A DNA stretch of 64,000 nt from Azomonas tarimensis (GTDB lineage Bacteria; Pseudomonadota; Gammaproteobacteria; Pseudomonadales; Pseudomonadaceae), in contig NZ_JBHRXZ010000022.1 of NCBI RefSeq assembly GCF_042648805.1, positions 558,001 to 622,000 of the forward strand. Direction: 5' to 3'. The translations under genes and the position numbers were made by a program. Below are positions 1 to 9,515 of this stretch, one piece after another. Within the stretch, counting starts at the first letter, position 1. Every line of letters begins with the position of its first letter. Under the pieces are notes generated by a model, which saw only the letters and a program-made list of their open reading frames with translations, had not been told where the DNA came from and ran no database searches.

Positions 1-93
1 CAAGCCTAGCCCACCTATGCGCATGCTGTCATCAGACGTTAAACCAAGTTCCTCACTAGCCCCTACCACAAAGGGGCATGGGAGCCTTGGTTA

Positions 94-1305
94 TTAGCCG
101 TGCTTGAAATGTAGCGTTCTAGTGTGTGGGTCAGCTTTGAACGCAAAATCGTTTCCGTCCATGAAGCTCATTTGGTCGTTAGTTACACGCTCGCCATTCA
201 GCATAAACGTCCAGTAGTAGAGATCGTAAAGATCGAGATATGTTCCCGCTTCCGACTCGGTACTTTGCAGCACAATCGCCCCTGTTTTAGCATCTCGGTA
301 ACGTACCTCTACTGTGTCCTCCTGTACCAGAGTGGCTTCAATGGTCATAGTCTCAGTGGAGAGCAATAATTTCGTCTCGCCAACCTTCATGCCGTCAGAA
401 GCTGCGACCTTTGTCTTAGCCTCCAAGGTTTCTATGGCCTCTATGGCTTCCCGGTTTTCGCGCTCAATTATTTCATCAGCCCTTGCTTTGTAATCTCGGA
501 ATAAGGAATGAACCTCATCACGTGTTTTCACGAGGAATGTGGATGCAAGTGACAAACATATTGACGTATAACCTTCCTCTACAGGCGTTGGCAACCCTCT
601 GCCCCGCTCCTCACCGATACGAAAGAAAGACATCGGCAACGCATGGACGTGAGATGAAAGGAGAACGTACAGTCACCTAAATTGGGCCTTCTCAATTCCA
701 GCCTTCTCAGCTATATCCTCAAGCGGAAAAAGATAAGCTGATTGCCCATGCAATGCAGTTTTCTTCTTTTTCTCTGGCAGGGTATCAAAGAATGGGTTCA
801 CCCTGATTCGCTCACGTATTTCGTCGGCCGCCTGCGACAACTTTTCTACTTCTTCATTGTTTTCAATTGCTGTGAACATGCGGATGCGAGAGGTGCAGTC
901 GTGGAGATTAAATATATTCCAACGGCACTCCCATTCTTTTTCGTCACATTCTTCAGTGCACAAATAGTAAAACGCGATCCGAAGCTCCAGCATCGTTCGA
1001 GTAATTCCAGCAGCAGAAGCGTAATCCCAGTGCTCGATTTTTTTATCCACCCAAGGAGTGAAGGGCATGATCTGAGCAAGAGTCACTCCCTTGGTCACAA
1101 GTGCCGTGAACAAGACCGACGAATCGTAGTGCTTGGCACTTGGGGATGCTACGCCACTATAGCTCCGTGACACGTACATACACTCTCGAACAACATTGTC
1201 CAGCATATCGACAACGCGCATGTAGTCATCGCTTGGCTTACCACCCAAGGAGGAGAAGTCAACTATCTCATCGTGTGTGAGCGCTTCTGGGGTTTCGTCT
1301 GTCAT
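94..1305 (-). pseudogene. Hypothetical protein gene interrupted by an in-frame TGA
   Basis: Two open frames (673-1305 and 94-639) are in the same reading frame, separated only by a TGA at 673-675 and 33 more bases. Reading through it gives a continuous protein of about 400 residues. The join reads KAQFR-stop-LYVLLSSHVHALPMSFFR, and the HVHxxPMSFFR stretch looks like conserved protein rather than spacer. The downstream half has no good start: only TTG at 639 or ATG at 633, without a clear ribosome binding site. I infer one gene inactivated by a nonsense mutation. It resembles DUF5677-type hypotheticals, recalled only loosely. Base composition is lower in GC than the trb genes, as expected of cargo. 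No function can be given. Confidence 0.6.
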
Positions 1306-1422
1306 TTAAACTTCTACCTGTATTAAAAATACCCTCTGGCACTATTGGTCTCGCAATATGTGTTCATTCGGTTAACGGCACCTGTATTTCAGGTGTTTCA
1401 CTATACTAAAATATCAACCAAT

Positions 1423-1647
1423 TCAGGTCTTGGTGCTTGTTCTCTTAAATCCCCGATCCCCCGCCATGAACGCCTCCAGCATGTGCGGGATCAGCGTCGT
1501 GGCATCGACCGCCTCGCCATATGCCTGTGCGTGTAGCGTGGCGTAGCGGTCGAGGTCGGTTTTCAGGCTGGCCGGGCAGGCAAAGGTCAGCTTGACGTTC
1601 TCGGTCTTGGGCAGCGGCCCCAGCCGCAGTTTCCTGGTCGTGCTCAT
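1423..1647 (-). CDS. DUF2274 family protein at the end of the trb operon
   Basis: A 74-residue protein starting MSTTRKLRLGPLPK, with a CPASLK...LDRYA helix typical of DUF2274 proteins found after trbI in Tn4371-type elements. Its ATG overlaps the trbI stop (ATGA, 1644-1647), so it is probably translationally coupled and the last gene of the trb transcript. The family looks like a small ribbon-helix-helix-type protein, but its role in transfer is not known. The start was chosen for the overlap; the longer upstream extension in this frame only shadows trbI. Confidence 0.75.
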   Translation of the reverse strand: MSTTRKLRLGPLPKTENVKLTFACPASLKTDLDRYATLHAQAYGEAVDATTLIPHMLEAFMAGDRGFKRTSTKT

Positions 1648-2936
1648 CTGGAAGTCCCCTTGTTGAAGAACAGCGGCTGGTATGGCCGCAGCACCAGACC
1701 ACGGTTGACGATGATGCGCACCGGCAAGCCGGGCCTTGCGCTCAAGGTCGGCTGGATGTTCATGTTGCGGCGGGTCATCTCCTGCCCGACCTGGTTGATG
1801 CTGTCCTGCGCGCTGTCGCGCCCGGCGATGATGATGCGATCGCCGTCCTGACGGTTCTCCGGCGCGGCCAGCTCGGCGCCGATGCCCAGCAGCGTGGTCA
1901 GCACGGCGCCGGCAAAGATCCGATCCCAATGCCAGTCCACGTCGTCTTCCAGCCCGGCATAGCCGGCCGGATCGGTGCCCACCAGGTTGTCGAGCGTGAG
2001 CGAAGACGTGTCCGGCAGGATGATCCGGTTCCAGACGACTTGAACCCGGCTTTGCCCGTAGCTCACCTGGCTGTTGTAGCGGCCGAGGATGCGCGAGCCC
2101 TGCGGGATCAGCAGGAACTTGCCGGTGGCTGTGTCATAGACCGGCTCCGTGACCGTGGCGATCACGTCGCCCGGCAAGTCCGACTTGATACCCGTCACCA
2201 GTGCAGCGGCGACCACCGTTCCGGCCATGACCTGATACGGCGAGGCCGGCAGGGTCAGGTTGCCGGAATTACGGGTTTCCGTAGAAGCGTCTTGCAGGAA
2301 CGCCTCTTTCTGCTCCTGCCGGTTCTGCATGGCGGTCGGATCGGCGGGCTGGGCCGCCGTCGAGGCCGGCCCGGCGGCCATCGGATCGAAGGCCGCATTG
2401 GCAGAGAAGCCAGGCGCAGCGGCGACCTGCGACTGGGCCACCGGCGCGGCGCCTTGCGTGCCCGAGCGGAAGAACACGGATGATGCGGCCGCTTCCTCGG
2501 CCTCCTTCAAGCGGGCCAGGCGCTCGGCCTCGGCCGGGTCGTGGCCGGGGGGCGCATAGCCGGCGGCCGGCTGCTGCTGCGCATTGACGATGGCCGGGCC
2601 AAGATCGCCCGGCAGCGGCGGCCCCAGTTCCGGCACCTCGGGAGGCAAGGCGGGCGGCAGTTGGGAATAGTCGGTTGGGAGCCGCTCCAGCCCTTCGGAG
2701 CGCGAGACGCGATCCACGTTGTACAGCTCGGTGGATTCGCCTGAGCCGCGCCGCTGTGGTTGCAGCGACCACATCAGCGCGCCCAGCACGGCGACCGAGA
2801 AGCCGCCGGCGATGATCGCCAGCACGCGCCGGTTCAACCGTGTGACCGAGCGCGGCTGGGCGCGCAGCGCCACCGTTTCCGGGGCCACCTTGTCCGCCTG
2901 CGGGATGGCAAGGTCGGGAGTGTCGTCCTGGCTCAT
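1644..2936 (-). CDS. trbI: TrbI, type IV secretion core-complex protein (VirB10 family)
   Basis: A 430-residue inner-membrane protein of the conjugative channel. A single membrane segment (about residues 38-57) follows a cytoplasmic N-terminus. A proline- and alanine-rich periplasmic stretch comes next, then the conserved VirB10/TrbI C-terminal domain that spans to the outer-membrane pore (for example LIPQGSRILGRY). The ATG at 2936 has GGAGG nine bases upstream. A TTG six bases earlier overlaps the trbG stop but is too close to that site. It follows trbG and is coupled to the DUF2274 gene by an ATGA overlap. Length fits the family. Confidence 0.93.
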   Translation of the reverse strand: MSQDDTPDLAIPQADKVAPETVALRAQPRSVTRLNRRVLAIIAGGFSVAVLGALMWSLQPQRRGSGESTELYNVDRVSRSEGLERLPTDYSQLPPALPPEVPELGPPLPGDLGPAIVNAQQQPAAGYAPPGHDPAEAERLARLKEAEEAAASSVFFRSGTQGAAPVAQSQVAAAPGFSANAAFDPMAAGPASTAAQPADPTAMQNRQEQKEAFLQDASTETRNSGNLTLPASPYQVMAGTVVAAALVTGIKSDLPGDVIATVTEPVYDTATGKFLLIPQGSRILGRYNSQVSYGQSRVQVVWNRIILPDTSSLTLDNLVGTDPAGYAGLEDDVDWHWDRIFAGAVLTTLLGIGAELAAPENRQDGDRIIIAGRDSAQDSINQVGQEMTRRNMNIQPTLSARPGLPVRIIVNRGLVLRPYQPLFFNKGTSR

Positions 2937-2938
2937 GC

Positions 2939-3931
2939 TCAATTCCTCCGCGCCACGCCATCGGTGCGTTCGATTCGCACCACGTCGCCCTTGTCCCCGC
3001 CCAGGCGCAGTTCGGCCGCACCAAACAGGCGATCCACGATGTAGTACGGCGAGCGGAAACGGTAGTTCACCAGTTGCCCGTCACCTTGCGCGCCGATGAC
3101 GAACAAGGGCGGCAGCTCGCCCTGGGCGATGCCTGCCGGGAACTGGATATAGACCTTCTCGCCGTCATCAAAGGCGCGCAGCGGCTTCCATGACGGATTG
3201 CTGCCGCTGATCGCGTAACGGAAGCGGATGCGCTCCAGCGAAAGCCCGGTATCGACCGGCGCGGCCGTCTGAGCGGCCTGTGCCTGGCGCTGCAACGCCA
3301 GCATCCGGTCGCGCGGGTAATCCCAAGAGACGGATGCCATCCACGCGCGCTCGGTCGAAGTCAGCTCCAGCAGATAGGTGCGACGGTTGGTGGTGATGAC
3401 CAGATTGGTCTTGAGGCCCGAACGCACGGGCTTGACCAGCACGTTGACGCGCAGTTCGTCGCCGGCACCGCTGGACGTGTCGCCGACGATCCAGCGCACG
3501 GTATCGCCGGCGGCCACCGTCACCAGTTCCTCGCCCGGCTGGAGCGAAACCACGGTCACACGCCCCGGCGCGGCATAAACTTGGTACAGCGCGCCATCGG
3601 TGAAGGGCCACACCTGAATCGCATTGACATAGCCCTCGCGTGTGGGCGCGACGCGCGCCTCCCTGTTGGCCTTGGACACGCGCACGGTTTCGTCGGCCGG
3701 TTCCGGTGCAGGCTCGGCGTCCTCGCCATCCGGCAGCGGCTTCAACTGCGCCGGCAGCGCCAACGGCTCGGGCAAGGCGACGACTTCCACCGGCGCCGGT
3801 GGCTCGGGAATGAATTGCGCTTCCACCGGCTCGTCGAGGGGGATCACGGGCGGCGGCTTGCCCTGCGTGGCGCAGCCCGCCAGGGCCACCAGCATCAAAG
3901 GGAAAGCGTAAAAACGGATAAGCGATTTCAT
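2939..3931 (-). CDS. trbG: TrbG, outer-membrane channel protein (VirB9 family)
   Basis: A 330-residue protein with a signal peptide ending in a lipobox (LVALAGC, Cys20), so it is probably a lipoprotein. A low-complexity proline/glutamate region (residues 24-80) precedes the VirB9/TrbG/CagX fold, with its typical VVSLQPGEEL and SVSWDYPRDR stretches. With TrbI and TrbF it should form the envelope-spanning core of the mating channel. The ATG overlaps the trbF stop (ATGA, 3928-3931). Longer readings upstream overlap trbF and trbL in another frame and were rejected. Confidence 0.92.
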   Translation of the reverse strand: MKSLIRFYAFPLMLVALAGCATQGKPPPVIPLDEPVEAQFIPEPPAPVEVVALPEPLALPAQLKPLPDGEDAEPAPEPADETVRVSKANREARVAPTREGYVNAIQVWPFTDGALYQVYAAPGRVTVVSLQPGEELVTVAAGDTVRWIVGDTSSGAGDELRVNVLVKPVRSGLKTNLVITTNRRTYLLELTSTERAWMASVSWDYPRDRMLALQRQAQAAQTAAPVDTGLSLERIRFRYAISGSNPSWKPLRAFDDGEKVYIQFPAGIAQGELPPLFVIGAQGDGQLVNYRFRSPYYIVDRLFGAAELRLGGDKGDVVRIERTDGVARRN

Positions 3932-4632
3932 GGTTTGGCTCCATCGGAAGAATCCAGTTCTCGGCTCCACGACAGACCATTGACGTAGATGCCCAGGGGA
4001 TTGCGGCGCAGGCGTTCTTCGGTGCGCGGGGTTTGCAGCACGATGGACACCACGGCCGTCCACCGCTCCAGCCCGGCGGCCGCGCCGTTGACGTAGCGGC
4101 GTTCCGTCCAGCGCACGTTGAACGACGTGTCGCTTGCGCGCACGACGCTGGTGATCTGCACCGTCACCGTTTCTTTGCCGACACGGGTGAAGGGGTCGTT
4201 GGTGCGGGCGTAGTCGTTGAGCACCGCCGCGCCCTTGTCGGTGGTGTAGTCGTAGGCATCGAGCCAGTTCTGCCGCACCACGATGGGGTCGATGGACAGC
4301 GAACGCACCAGCGTCACGAAGCGCGCCAGGTGATGCGCGATCTGCGCGTCGGCGGGCCGGTACGGCGTGGCGGCCTCGCCCACGGCGCGCACCTGCCCGG
4401 CCTGATCGACCTCGATGACATAGGGCGTGACGATGGACTGCGCCGAGCGCCACACCAGGCCGGCGGCCATCAGCAGCGCGAGCACCAGGCAGCCGAAGGC
4501 CATGAACCGCCAGTTCTTCGCCTGCACACGCGCCGAGCCGATACGGTCGTCCCACACCTGCGCGGCGGCTTGATAGGGAGTGGTAGGCTGCGGCGTGTCG
4601 GCGTAGCGCACCTGCGGTCGTTTGAATCGCAT
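3928..4632 (-). CDS. trbF: TrbF, inner-membrane assembly factor (VirB8 family)
   Basis: A 234-residue bitopic protein. A short cytoplasmic tail, one membrane segment (about residues 41-61) and a periplasmic VirB8/TrbF domain are visible (LARFVTLVRSLSIDP, then VRWTERRYVNG). VirB8 proteins nucleate the inner-membrane part of type IV secretion systems. It sits between trbL (18-base gap) and trbG (4-base overlap), the normal order in this family. Confidence 0.92.
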   Translation of the reverse strand: MRFKRPQVRYADTPQPTTPYQAAAQVWDDRIGSARVQAKNWRFMAFGCLVLALLMAAGLVWRSAQSIVTPYVIEVDQAGQVRAVGEAATPYRPADAQIAHHLARFVTLVRSLSIDPIVVRQNWLDAYDYTTDKGAAVLNDYARTNDPFTRVGKETVTVQITSVVRASDTSFNVRWTERRYVNGAAAGLERWTAVVSIVLQTPRTEERLRRNPLGIYVNGLSWSRELDSSDGAKP

Positions 4633-4650
4633 GGGTGTTCTCCTTGAAGG

Positions 4651-6027
4651 TCAGGTGTCGGAATCGCGCAGGCTCGGGCCTTGCCCGGAGCCGCCGCCGT
4701 CGCCACCGCGCAGCGTGTGGGCGGCGGTGGTGGCGGCATGGGTGATCTGCTGGCGGCGGTGCATCCGCTTGGCCCAGGCGGGCTGCTCCTGCTTCTGCGA
4801 GCCGGCGGCATCGTCTGCGGCTGCACCGGCGCCGGATGTGGCCCCTGCGCCGCCGTCGGCCTCCGCGCCGTTCCATCCGGCGCGGAAAGGGCCGGCCATC
4901 TTCTGCCCAGCAGCGGAAGCGCCGGACGCGGCGCGGCGGCCCGCCGCCTGCGCGCCGGTCTTGGCGACGTTGCCCATACCAGCCATCGCCCCTTTGGCCC
5001 CGCCGCCCGCAGCGGCGGAACCGGCCCGGAATGCCGCACCGGCGCTGCCGGCAGCAGAAGTCGCGGCACGCGCGCCGCTGCCGGCCAGCTTCGCGGCGGC
5101 TGGCGCCATGCGCGCCCCGGCGGCTACGGCACCGCCTACGCCGGTCGCGGCGGCGCCGATGGCGACGGCCGTGCCGGCAGCGCCGACAGCGGCACCGGCC
5201 ATCGCGCCCGCGCCAAGCTGCGGCGCACCGGACACCAGGCCGGTGGCGATGCCCGGCCCGAAGATCCCCAGCGCCAGCAGCGAAAGCGACGCCAGCATGA
5301 TGACCAGCGCATGGTCGATGGATGGTTCGTCGGGATGCACCTGGAACTCGGCGAACAGGCCCGAACCGATGCCGACGATGACGGCCAGCACCAGCACCTT
5401 GATGCCCGACGACACCACGTTGCCCAGCACCTTCTCGGCGAGGAAGCTGGTCTTGTTCCACAGTGCGAACGGCACCAGCACAAAGCCGGCGAGCGTGGTC
5501 AGCTTGAACTCGATCAGCGTGATGAAAAGTTGGATCGCCAAGACGAAGAAGCACAGGACGACCACCAGCCAGGCGAAGAACATCACCGCGATGGCATCGA
5601 GATTGACGAACACCTCGGGGAAACCGGCCATGTCGCCGACTTGCTCCAGAATCGGCGCGGCCGCGTCGATGCCGGCCTTCGCCAGCCGGCCCGGTTGCAG
5701 GAAGTTCTCCATCGTGATGGCCGAGCCGGTGGCCGTCAGCCCCAACCCGGCGAACGACCGGAACACGATGCCGGCCAGCCAGTTGAAGTTGCCGATGATG
5801 TAGGCGAAGGCGCCGACGTAGAGCACCTTGCGCAGCAGCTTGGCGATCACGTCCTCGCCCTGGCCGGTGGCGTGGCTCATCGCCCAGTACAAACCGGCGA
5901 TGGTCATGTCGATGACGATGAGCGTGGCGGTCAGGAACGCCACTTCGCCTTGCAGCAGCCCGAACCCGGAGTCGATGTAGCGCGAGAACGTATCCAGAAA
6001 GCGGTCGATGACCGTCACGTCGTTCAT
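4651..6027 (-). CDS. trbL: TrbL, polytopic inner-membrane channel protein (VirB6 family)
   Basis: A 458-residue protein with several hydrophobic segments in the first 280 residues (for example VAFLTATLIVIDMTIAGLYW and FAWLVVVLCFFVLAIQLFI). A long Ala/Gly/Ser-rich C-terminal region (about 290-420) and a basic end follow. This is the TrbL/VirB6 architecture: a channel component contacting substrate DNA. The extreme GC of the Ala/Gly tail opens long false frames on the opposite strand. ATG at 6027 follows trbJ by 12 bases. Confidence 0.92.
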   Translation of the reverse strand: MNDVTVIDRFLDTFSRYIDSGFGLLQGEVAFLTATLIVIDMTIAGLYWAMSHATGQGEDVIAKLLRKVLYVGAFAYIIGNFNWLAGIVFRSFAGLGLTATGSAITMENFLQPGRLAKAGIDAAAPILEQVGDMAGFPEVFVNLDAIAVMFFAWLVVVLCFFVLAIQLFITLIEFKLTTLAGFVLVPFALWNKTSFLAEKVLGNVVSSGIKVLVLAVIVGIGSGLFAEFQVHPDEPSIDHALVIMLASLSLLALGIFGPGIATGLVSGAPQLGAGAMAGAAVGAAGTAVAIGAAATGVGGAVAAGARMAPAAAKLAGSGARAATSAAGSAGAAFRAGSAAAGGGAKGAMAGMGNVAKTGAQAAGRRAASGASAAGQKMAGPFRAGWNGAEADGGAGATSGAGAAADDAAGSQKQEQPAWAKRMHRRQQITHAATTAAHTLRGGDGGGSGQGPSLRDSDT

Positions 6028-6039
6028 GATCTGGCTCCG

Positions 6040-6768
6040 TCAGTTGCCGTAGAAATCCACGCGGTGTGGCGTGTACGGCGTGCCTTCACCCAGGAAGCGC
6101 CGCCGCACTTCGCGGGCGCGCTCGGTGGCCGCCGCCTGCCGCGCCAGTTCGAGCGAGGCCGCGCGGTCTTGCGTGATCTGGAGCTGCTGCGACTGAATCG
6201 ACTGCTTGGCCTGCAAGGCCAGAAGCTGGTTCGTCGCCTGCATCGCTTGCAGCGCGCCGGTCGCGGACTGGCTCTGGCTCACGAGGTCGGCCAGTGCGCT
6301 TTCGTCTTGCGCCAGGTTCTGCGACACCTGTGCCTGCATCCGCATCGCGGTGTGCAGGCCGTCGAGCGTGTTCTTCCACCGCTCGCGGGCATCGCGGAAC
6401 ATCTGATCGCCGCTGACGGTGGCCGCGTACTGCTCCGGGTACAACCGTGCGAAATCACGATCGAGGTTCTGCACGTCGTAGGCGAGCCCCTGCGCCTCGG
6501 CGATCAGGCGTTCGGTGGTGGCGAGCGTGGAGCGCAGGCGGTTGACGATGTTGAAGTCCAGATTCGCCAGGTTGCGCGCCTGGTTCATCAGCATCTGCGC
6601 TTCGTTCTGGAGCTGCTGAATCTGGTTGTTGATCTGCTCCATCGTGCGGATTGCCGTCAACGTGTTCTGCACGAGGTTGGTGGGATCGACCACGACCCAC
6701 TGCGCCTGGACGGTGGAAGCGGTGCAGAGCATGGCCGCCACGGTGGCGGCGAGAAGACGCTTTTTCAT
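6040..6768 (-). CDS. trbJ: TrbJ, periplasmic mating-pair protein (VirB5-like)
   Basis: A 242-residue secreted protein with a signal peptide (MKKRLLAATVAAMLCTASTV, probable cleavage after QA near residue 22). It is rich in long Gln/Asn-laden helices (MEQINNQIQQLQNEAQMLMNQ) as in the TrbJ/VirB5 family, which supplies minor pilus or adhesion components. The C-terminus ends RRRFLGEGTPYTPHRVDFYGN, close to the end of the EexN lipoprotein encoded beside traG. Its start overlaps the trbE stop by four bases. There is no trbK between trbJ and trbL; the entry-exclusion-like gene lies next to traG. Confidence 0.92.
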   Translation of the reverse strand: MKKRLLAATVAAMLCTASTVQAQWVVVDPTNLVQNTLTAIRTMEQINNQIQQLQNEAQMLMNQARNLANLDFNIVNRLRSTLATTERLIAEAQGLAYDVQNLDRDFARLYPEQYAATVSGDQMFRDARERWKNTLDGLHTAMRMQAQVSQNLAQDESALADLVSQSQSATGALQAMQATNQLLALQAKQSIQSQQLQITQDRAASLELARQAAATERAREVRRRFLGEGTPYTPHRVDFYGN

Positions 6769-9233
6769 GGTTGGTTCTCCGGTGGTGGGGACAGGAAGGA
6801 AGCCGCCGCCGGCGAGGACGGCAGCAGGTCGGCGGCCCAATCGAGGCCGCGATGGCGCAGCCACGCACCGGCGAAGCTGGAAGCTCCGGCCTGCATCAGC
6901 ACGCGGTCGATGTCGCGTTGGTCTTGCGGCGTGGATGCGCCCGCGAAGGCGAGCGCCACTGGCCCCAAGTCGAGGTCGAACAGGCGATTGCCCAGGCGCG
7001 ATTGGTAGTAGTAGTCCTGCTTGGGCTGCGCGGTGGCGACGATTTCGATCTGCCGGCTGTTGAGGCCGAAACCCTCGTAGATCGTGCGAATCTGCGGCTC
7101 GGTGGCCTGCGGGTTGGGCAGGAAAATCCGGCTCGCGCAGCTCTCGATGATCGCCGGGGCGATGGTCGAATCCTTGATGTCCGCCAGGCTCTGCGTGGCG
7201 AAGATGACGCTGACGTTCTTCTTGCGCAGCGTCTTGAGCCATTGCCGGATACGTGCGGCGAAGGACGGCTCATCGAGGAACAGCCACGCTTCATCGAGAA
7301 TCAGCAGTGTGGGTGCGCCGTCGAAGCGTTCGTCGAAGCGGGCGAACAGGTAGCGCAGCACCGCTTGCACGGCGGCAGGGCTGTGCATCAGTTCTTCCAT
7401 CTCGAAACCCTGCACGTCGCCGGCACCCAGGCGGTCGGCGTCCGAGTCCAGCAGCTTGCCGTGGGCACCGCCGAGCACATAAGGCGAGAGCGCCTGCCGC
7501 AGCGCATTCGATTGCAGCAGCACGGAAAGCCCCGTCATCGTGCGCTGTTCCACCGGCGCACCGGCCAAGCTCCCCAGCGCCGACCAGATGGCCGCTTTCT
7601 CGTCCGGGCCGACGGTCACACCTTCATGTAGCAGACGGCCTTCCACCCATTCGGCCGCCCAGGTGCGGTAGCCCTCCTGCTCGATGCGGACGAGCGGCTG
7701 AAAGGCCACGGCGGAGCCGTCTGCACGGCCTGCGCCATCGGCCCCAAAGTCGTAGTGCTCGCCGCCCAGCCCGAGAATGGTGGCGCGCATCGAGCGCCCC
7801 ATGTCGAAGGCGAAGATGCGCGAGCCGAAGTAGCGTCGGAACTGCATCGCCAGGATGGCGAGCAAGACCGACTTGCCCATGCCTGTCGGCCCGGCCACGA
7901 GCGTATGGCCCACATCGCCGATGTGCAGCGGCAGCCGGAACGGCGTCGCGCCATCGGTGCGGGTGACGATCAGCGGCGGGCCGTCGAGGTGGTCGTTCTT
8001 CTCCGGGCCGGCCCATACCGCAGACAGCGGCATCATGTGCGCCAGGTTCAACGTGGAAACGATAGGCTGGCGCACATTCGCATAGGCGTTGCCGGGGATG
8101 GACGACAGCCAGGCATCGACCGCGTTGAGCGTTTCGGGGATGGTCACGAAGCCCCGGCCCTGGATGACGCGCTCCACCATGCGCAGTTTTTCATCGGCTG
8201 CGTCCGGGTCGGCGTCGAGCACTGTCACCGTGGCAGTGAGGTAGCCGAAAGCAACTTGATCGCTGCCCAGCTCCTGCAAGGCGGCATCGGCGTCGGCCGC
8301 CTTGTTGCTGGCGTCTGTATCGACCAGCGGGCTTTCCTGCTGGAAGATGGTTTCGCGCAGCAGCGCGACGACGTTCTTCCGTTTCGCAAACCACTGGCGA
8401 CGCAGGCGACCGAGTTCCTTTTCCGCTTCGGCCTTGTCCATGCAAAGAAAGCGCGTGCTCCAGCGGTAGCCAAAGCCCAGCCGGTTGAGGTCGTCCAGCA
8501 GGCCCGGCCAGGTCGAGGTCGGAAAGCCGCGCACCGACACCACACGCAGGTGCTGGTCGCCCAGCGTGGGCGCCAGGCCACCGACGAGCGCGGAGTCGGC
8601 CAGCAGCGCGTCCAGATGGAAAGGCACTTCGGGGACGCCGATGCGATAGCGCCGCGTCGAGACGGTCGCGTGCAGGTAGGTCAGCGTCTGGCTGTCGTCC
8701 AGCCAGGCGATTTCCGGCATCACGCCGTCGAGCAGGTCGAACACGCGATCGGTTTCCGCCACGAAGGCATCGAGGCGGCCGTCCCAATCCACGCCATCGC
8801 CGGGCGAGTTCTCGTAGAGCAGCTTGGCGGCGCGGGCGCGGGATTCCTCCGGCGGCAGGAAAGCCACCGTCAGGTGATAGGCGCTCTCGAAGTGATGGCC
8901 CGATTCCTCGAAGGCGGCGCGGCGTTCTTCATCGACGAGCCAGGACAACGGTTCGGGGAAGTCGGAATGCGGATAGTCGGCGGCGGATTGGCGCTCTGCC
9001 TCGATGAACAAGGCCCAGCCAGAACCCAGCCGGCGCAGCGCGTTGTTGAGCCGTGCAGACGCGGCGATCAACTCGCCTTGCGTGGCGCTGTCCAGATCGG
9101 GGCCGCGGAATCGTGCCGTGCGCTGGAAACTGCCGTCCTTGTTCAAAACGACGCCGGGCGCGACCAGCCCGGCCCACGGCAGCCAGTCAGCGAGCAAGGC
9201 CGGGCGCTGGCGGTATTCGGCAAGGTTCAGCAT
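6765..9233 (-). CDS. trbE: TrbE, type IV secretion ATPase (VirB4 family)
   Basis: An 822-residue ATPase powering assembly and substrate transfer. The N-terminal CagE/TrbE/VirB domain is followed by a RecA-like motor with Walker A (VAGPTGMGKSVLLAIL) and Walker B (LLILDEAWLFLDEP), and ATQSLADIKDS after that. Length is normal for TrbE. Start ATG 9233; trbD ends 12 bases upstream. It overlaps trbJ by four bases. Confidence 0.95.
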   Translation of the reverse strand: MLNLAEYRQRPALLADWLPWAGLVAPGVVLNKDGSFQRTARFRGPDLDSATQGELIAASARLNNALRRLGSGWALFIEAERQSAADYPHSDFPEPLSWLVDEERRAAFEESGHHFESAYHLTVAFLPPEESRARAAKLLYENSPGDGVDWDGRLDAFVAETDRVFDLLDGVMPEIAWLDDSQTLTYLHATVSTRRYRIGVPEVPFHLDALLADSALVGGLAPTLGDQHLRVVSVRGFPTSTWPGLLDDLNRLGFGYRWSTRFLCMDKAEAEKELGRLRRQWFAKRKNVVALLRETIFQQESPLVDTDASNKAADADAALQELGSDQVAFGYLTATVTVLDADPDAADEKLRMVERVIQGRGFVTIPETLNAVDAWLSSIPGNAYANVRQPIVSTLNLAHMMPLSAVWAGPEKNDHLDGPPLIVTRTDGATPFRLPLHIGDVGHTLVAGPTGMGKSVLLAILAMQFRRYFGSRIFAFDMGRSMRATILGLGGEHYDFGADGAGRADGSAVAFQPLVRIEQEGYRTWAAEWVEGRLLHEGVTVGPDEKAAIWSALGSLAGAPVEQRTMTGLSVLLQSNALRQALSPYVLGGAHGKLLDSDADRLGAGDVQGFEMEELMHSPAAVQAVLRYLFARFDERFDGAPTLLILDEAWLFLDEPSFAARIRQWLKTLRKKNVSVIFATQSLADIKDSTIAPAIIESCASRIFLPNPQATEPQIRTIYEGFGLNSRQIEIVATAQPKQDYYYQSRLGNRLFDLDLGPVALAFAGASTPQDQRDIDRVLMQAGASSFAGAWLRHRGLDWAADLLPSSPAAASFLSPPPENQP

Positions 9234-9245
9234 CGCGGCATCCCC

Positions 9246-9515
9246 CTACACGTCGAGCAGCGGCTTGTGCTTGATGTGCCGGGCGAAGACCTGCATGAAC
9301 TGCGGATCGACGCGCGCGCCCCAGACCGCCAGCGAATGACCGACGATCCACAGCACCGCACCAGGAATCCACAGTTGCAGGCCCAGCCCGACGGCGGCGG
9401 CCAGCGTGCCGTTGGCAATCGCCACGGTGCGCGGCGCACCGCCCATGAGGATCGGCTCGGTCAGCGAGCGATGCAGCGGCACCTCGAAGCCCGGAAGATC
9501 GCTGGCCGTGCTCAT
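9246..9515 (-). CDS. trbD: TrbD, small inner-membrane protein (VirB3 family)
   Basis: An 89-residue protein with the VirB3 pattern: a short N-terminus with VPLHRSLTEPILMGG, then two adjacent membrane segments (about residues 29-62). VirB3 proteins work with the VirB4-type ATPase encoded next (trbE). The ATG overlaps the trbC stop (9512-9515). A much longer frame through trbC was rejected. Confidence 0.9.
   Translation of the reverse strand: MSTASDLPGFEVPLHRSLTEPILMGGAPRTVAIANGTLAAAVGLGLQLWIPGAVLWIVGHSLAVWGARVDPQFMQVFARHIKHKPLLDV

Noticed and set aside
4681..7008. Long plus-strand open frame (775 codons) over trbL, trbJ and trbE
   Set aside because: Antisense of three clear trb genes; composition is low-complexity and caused by high GC in codon positions.
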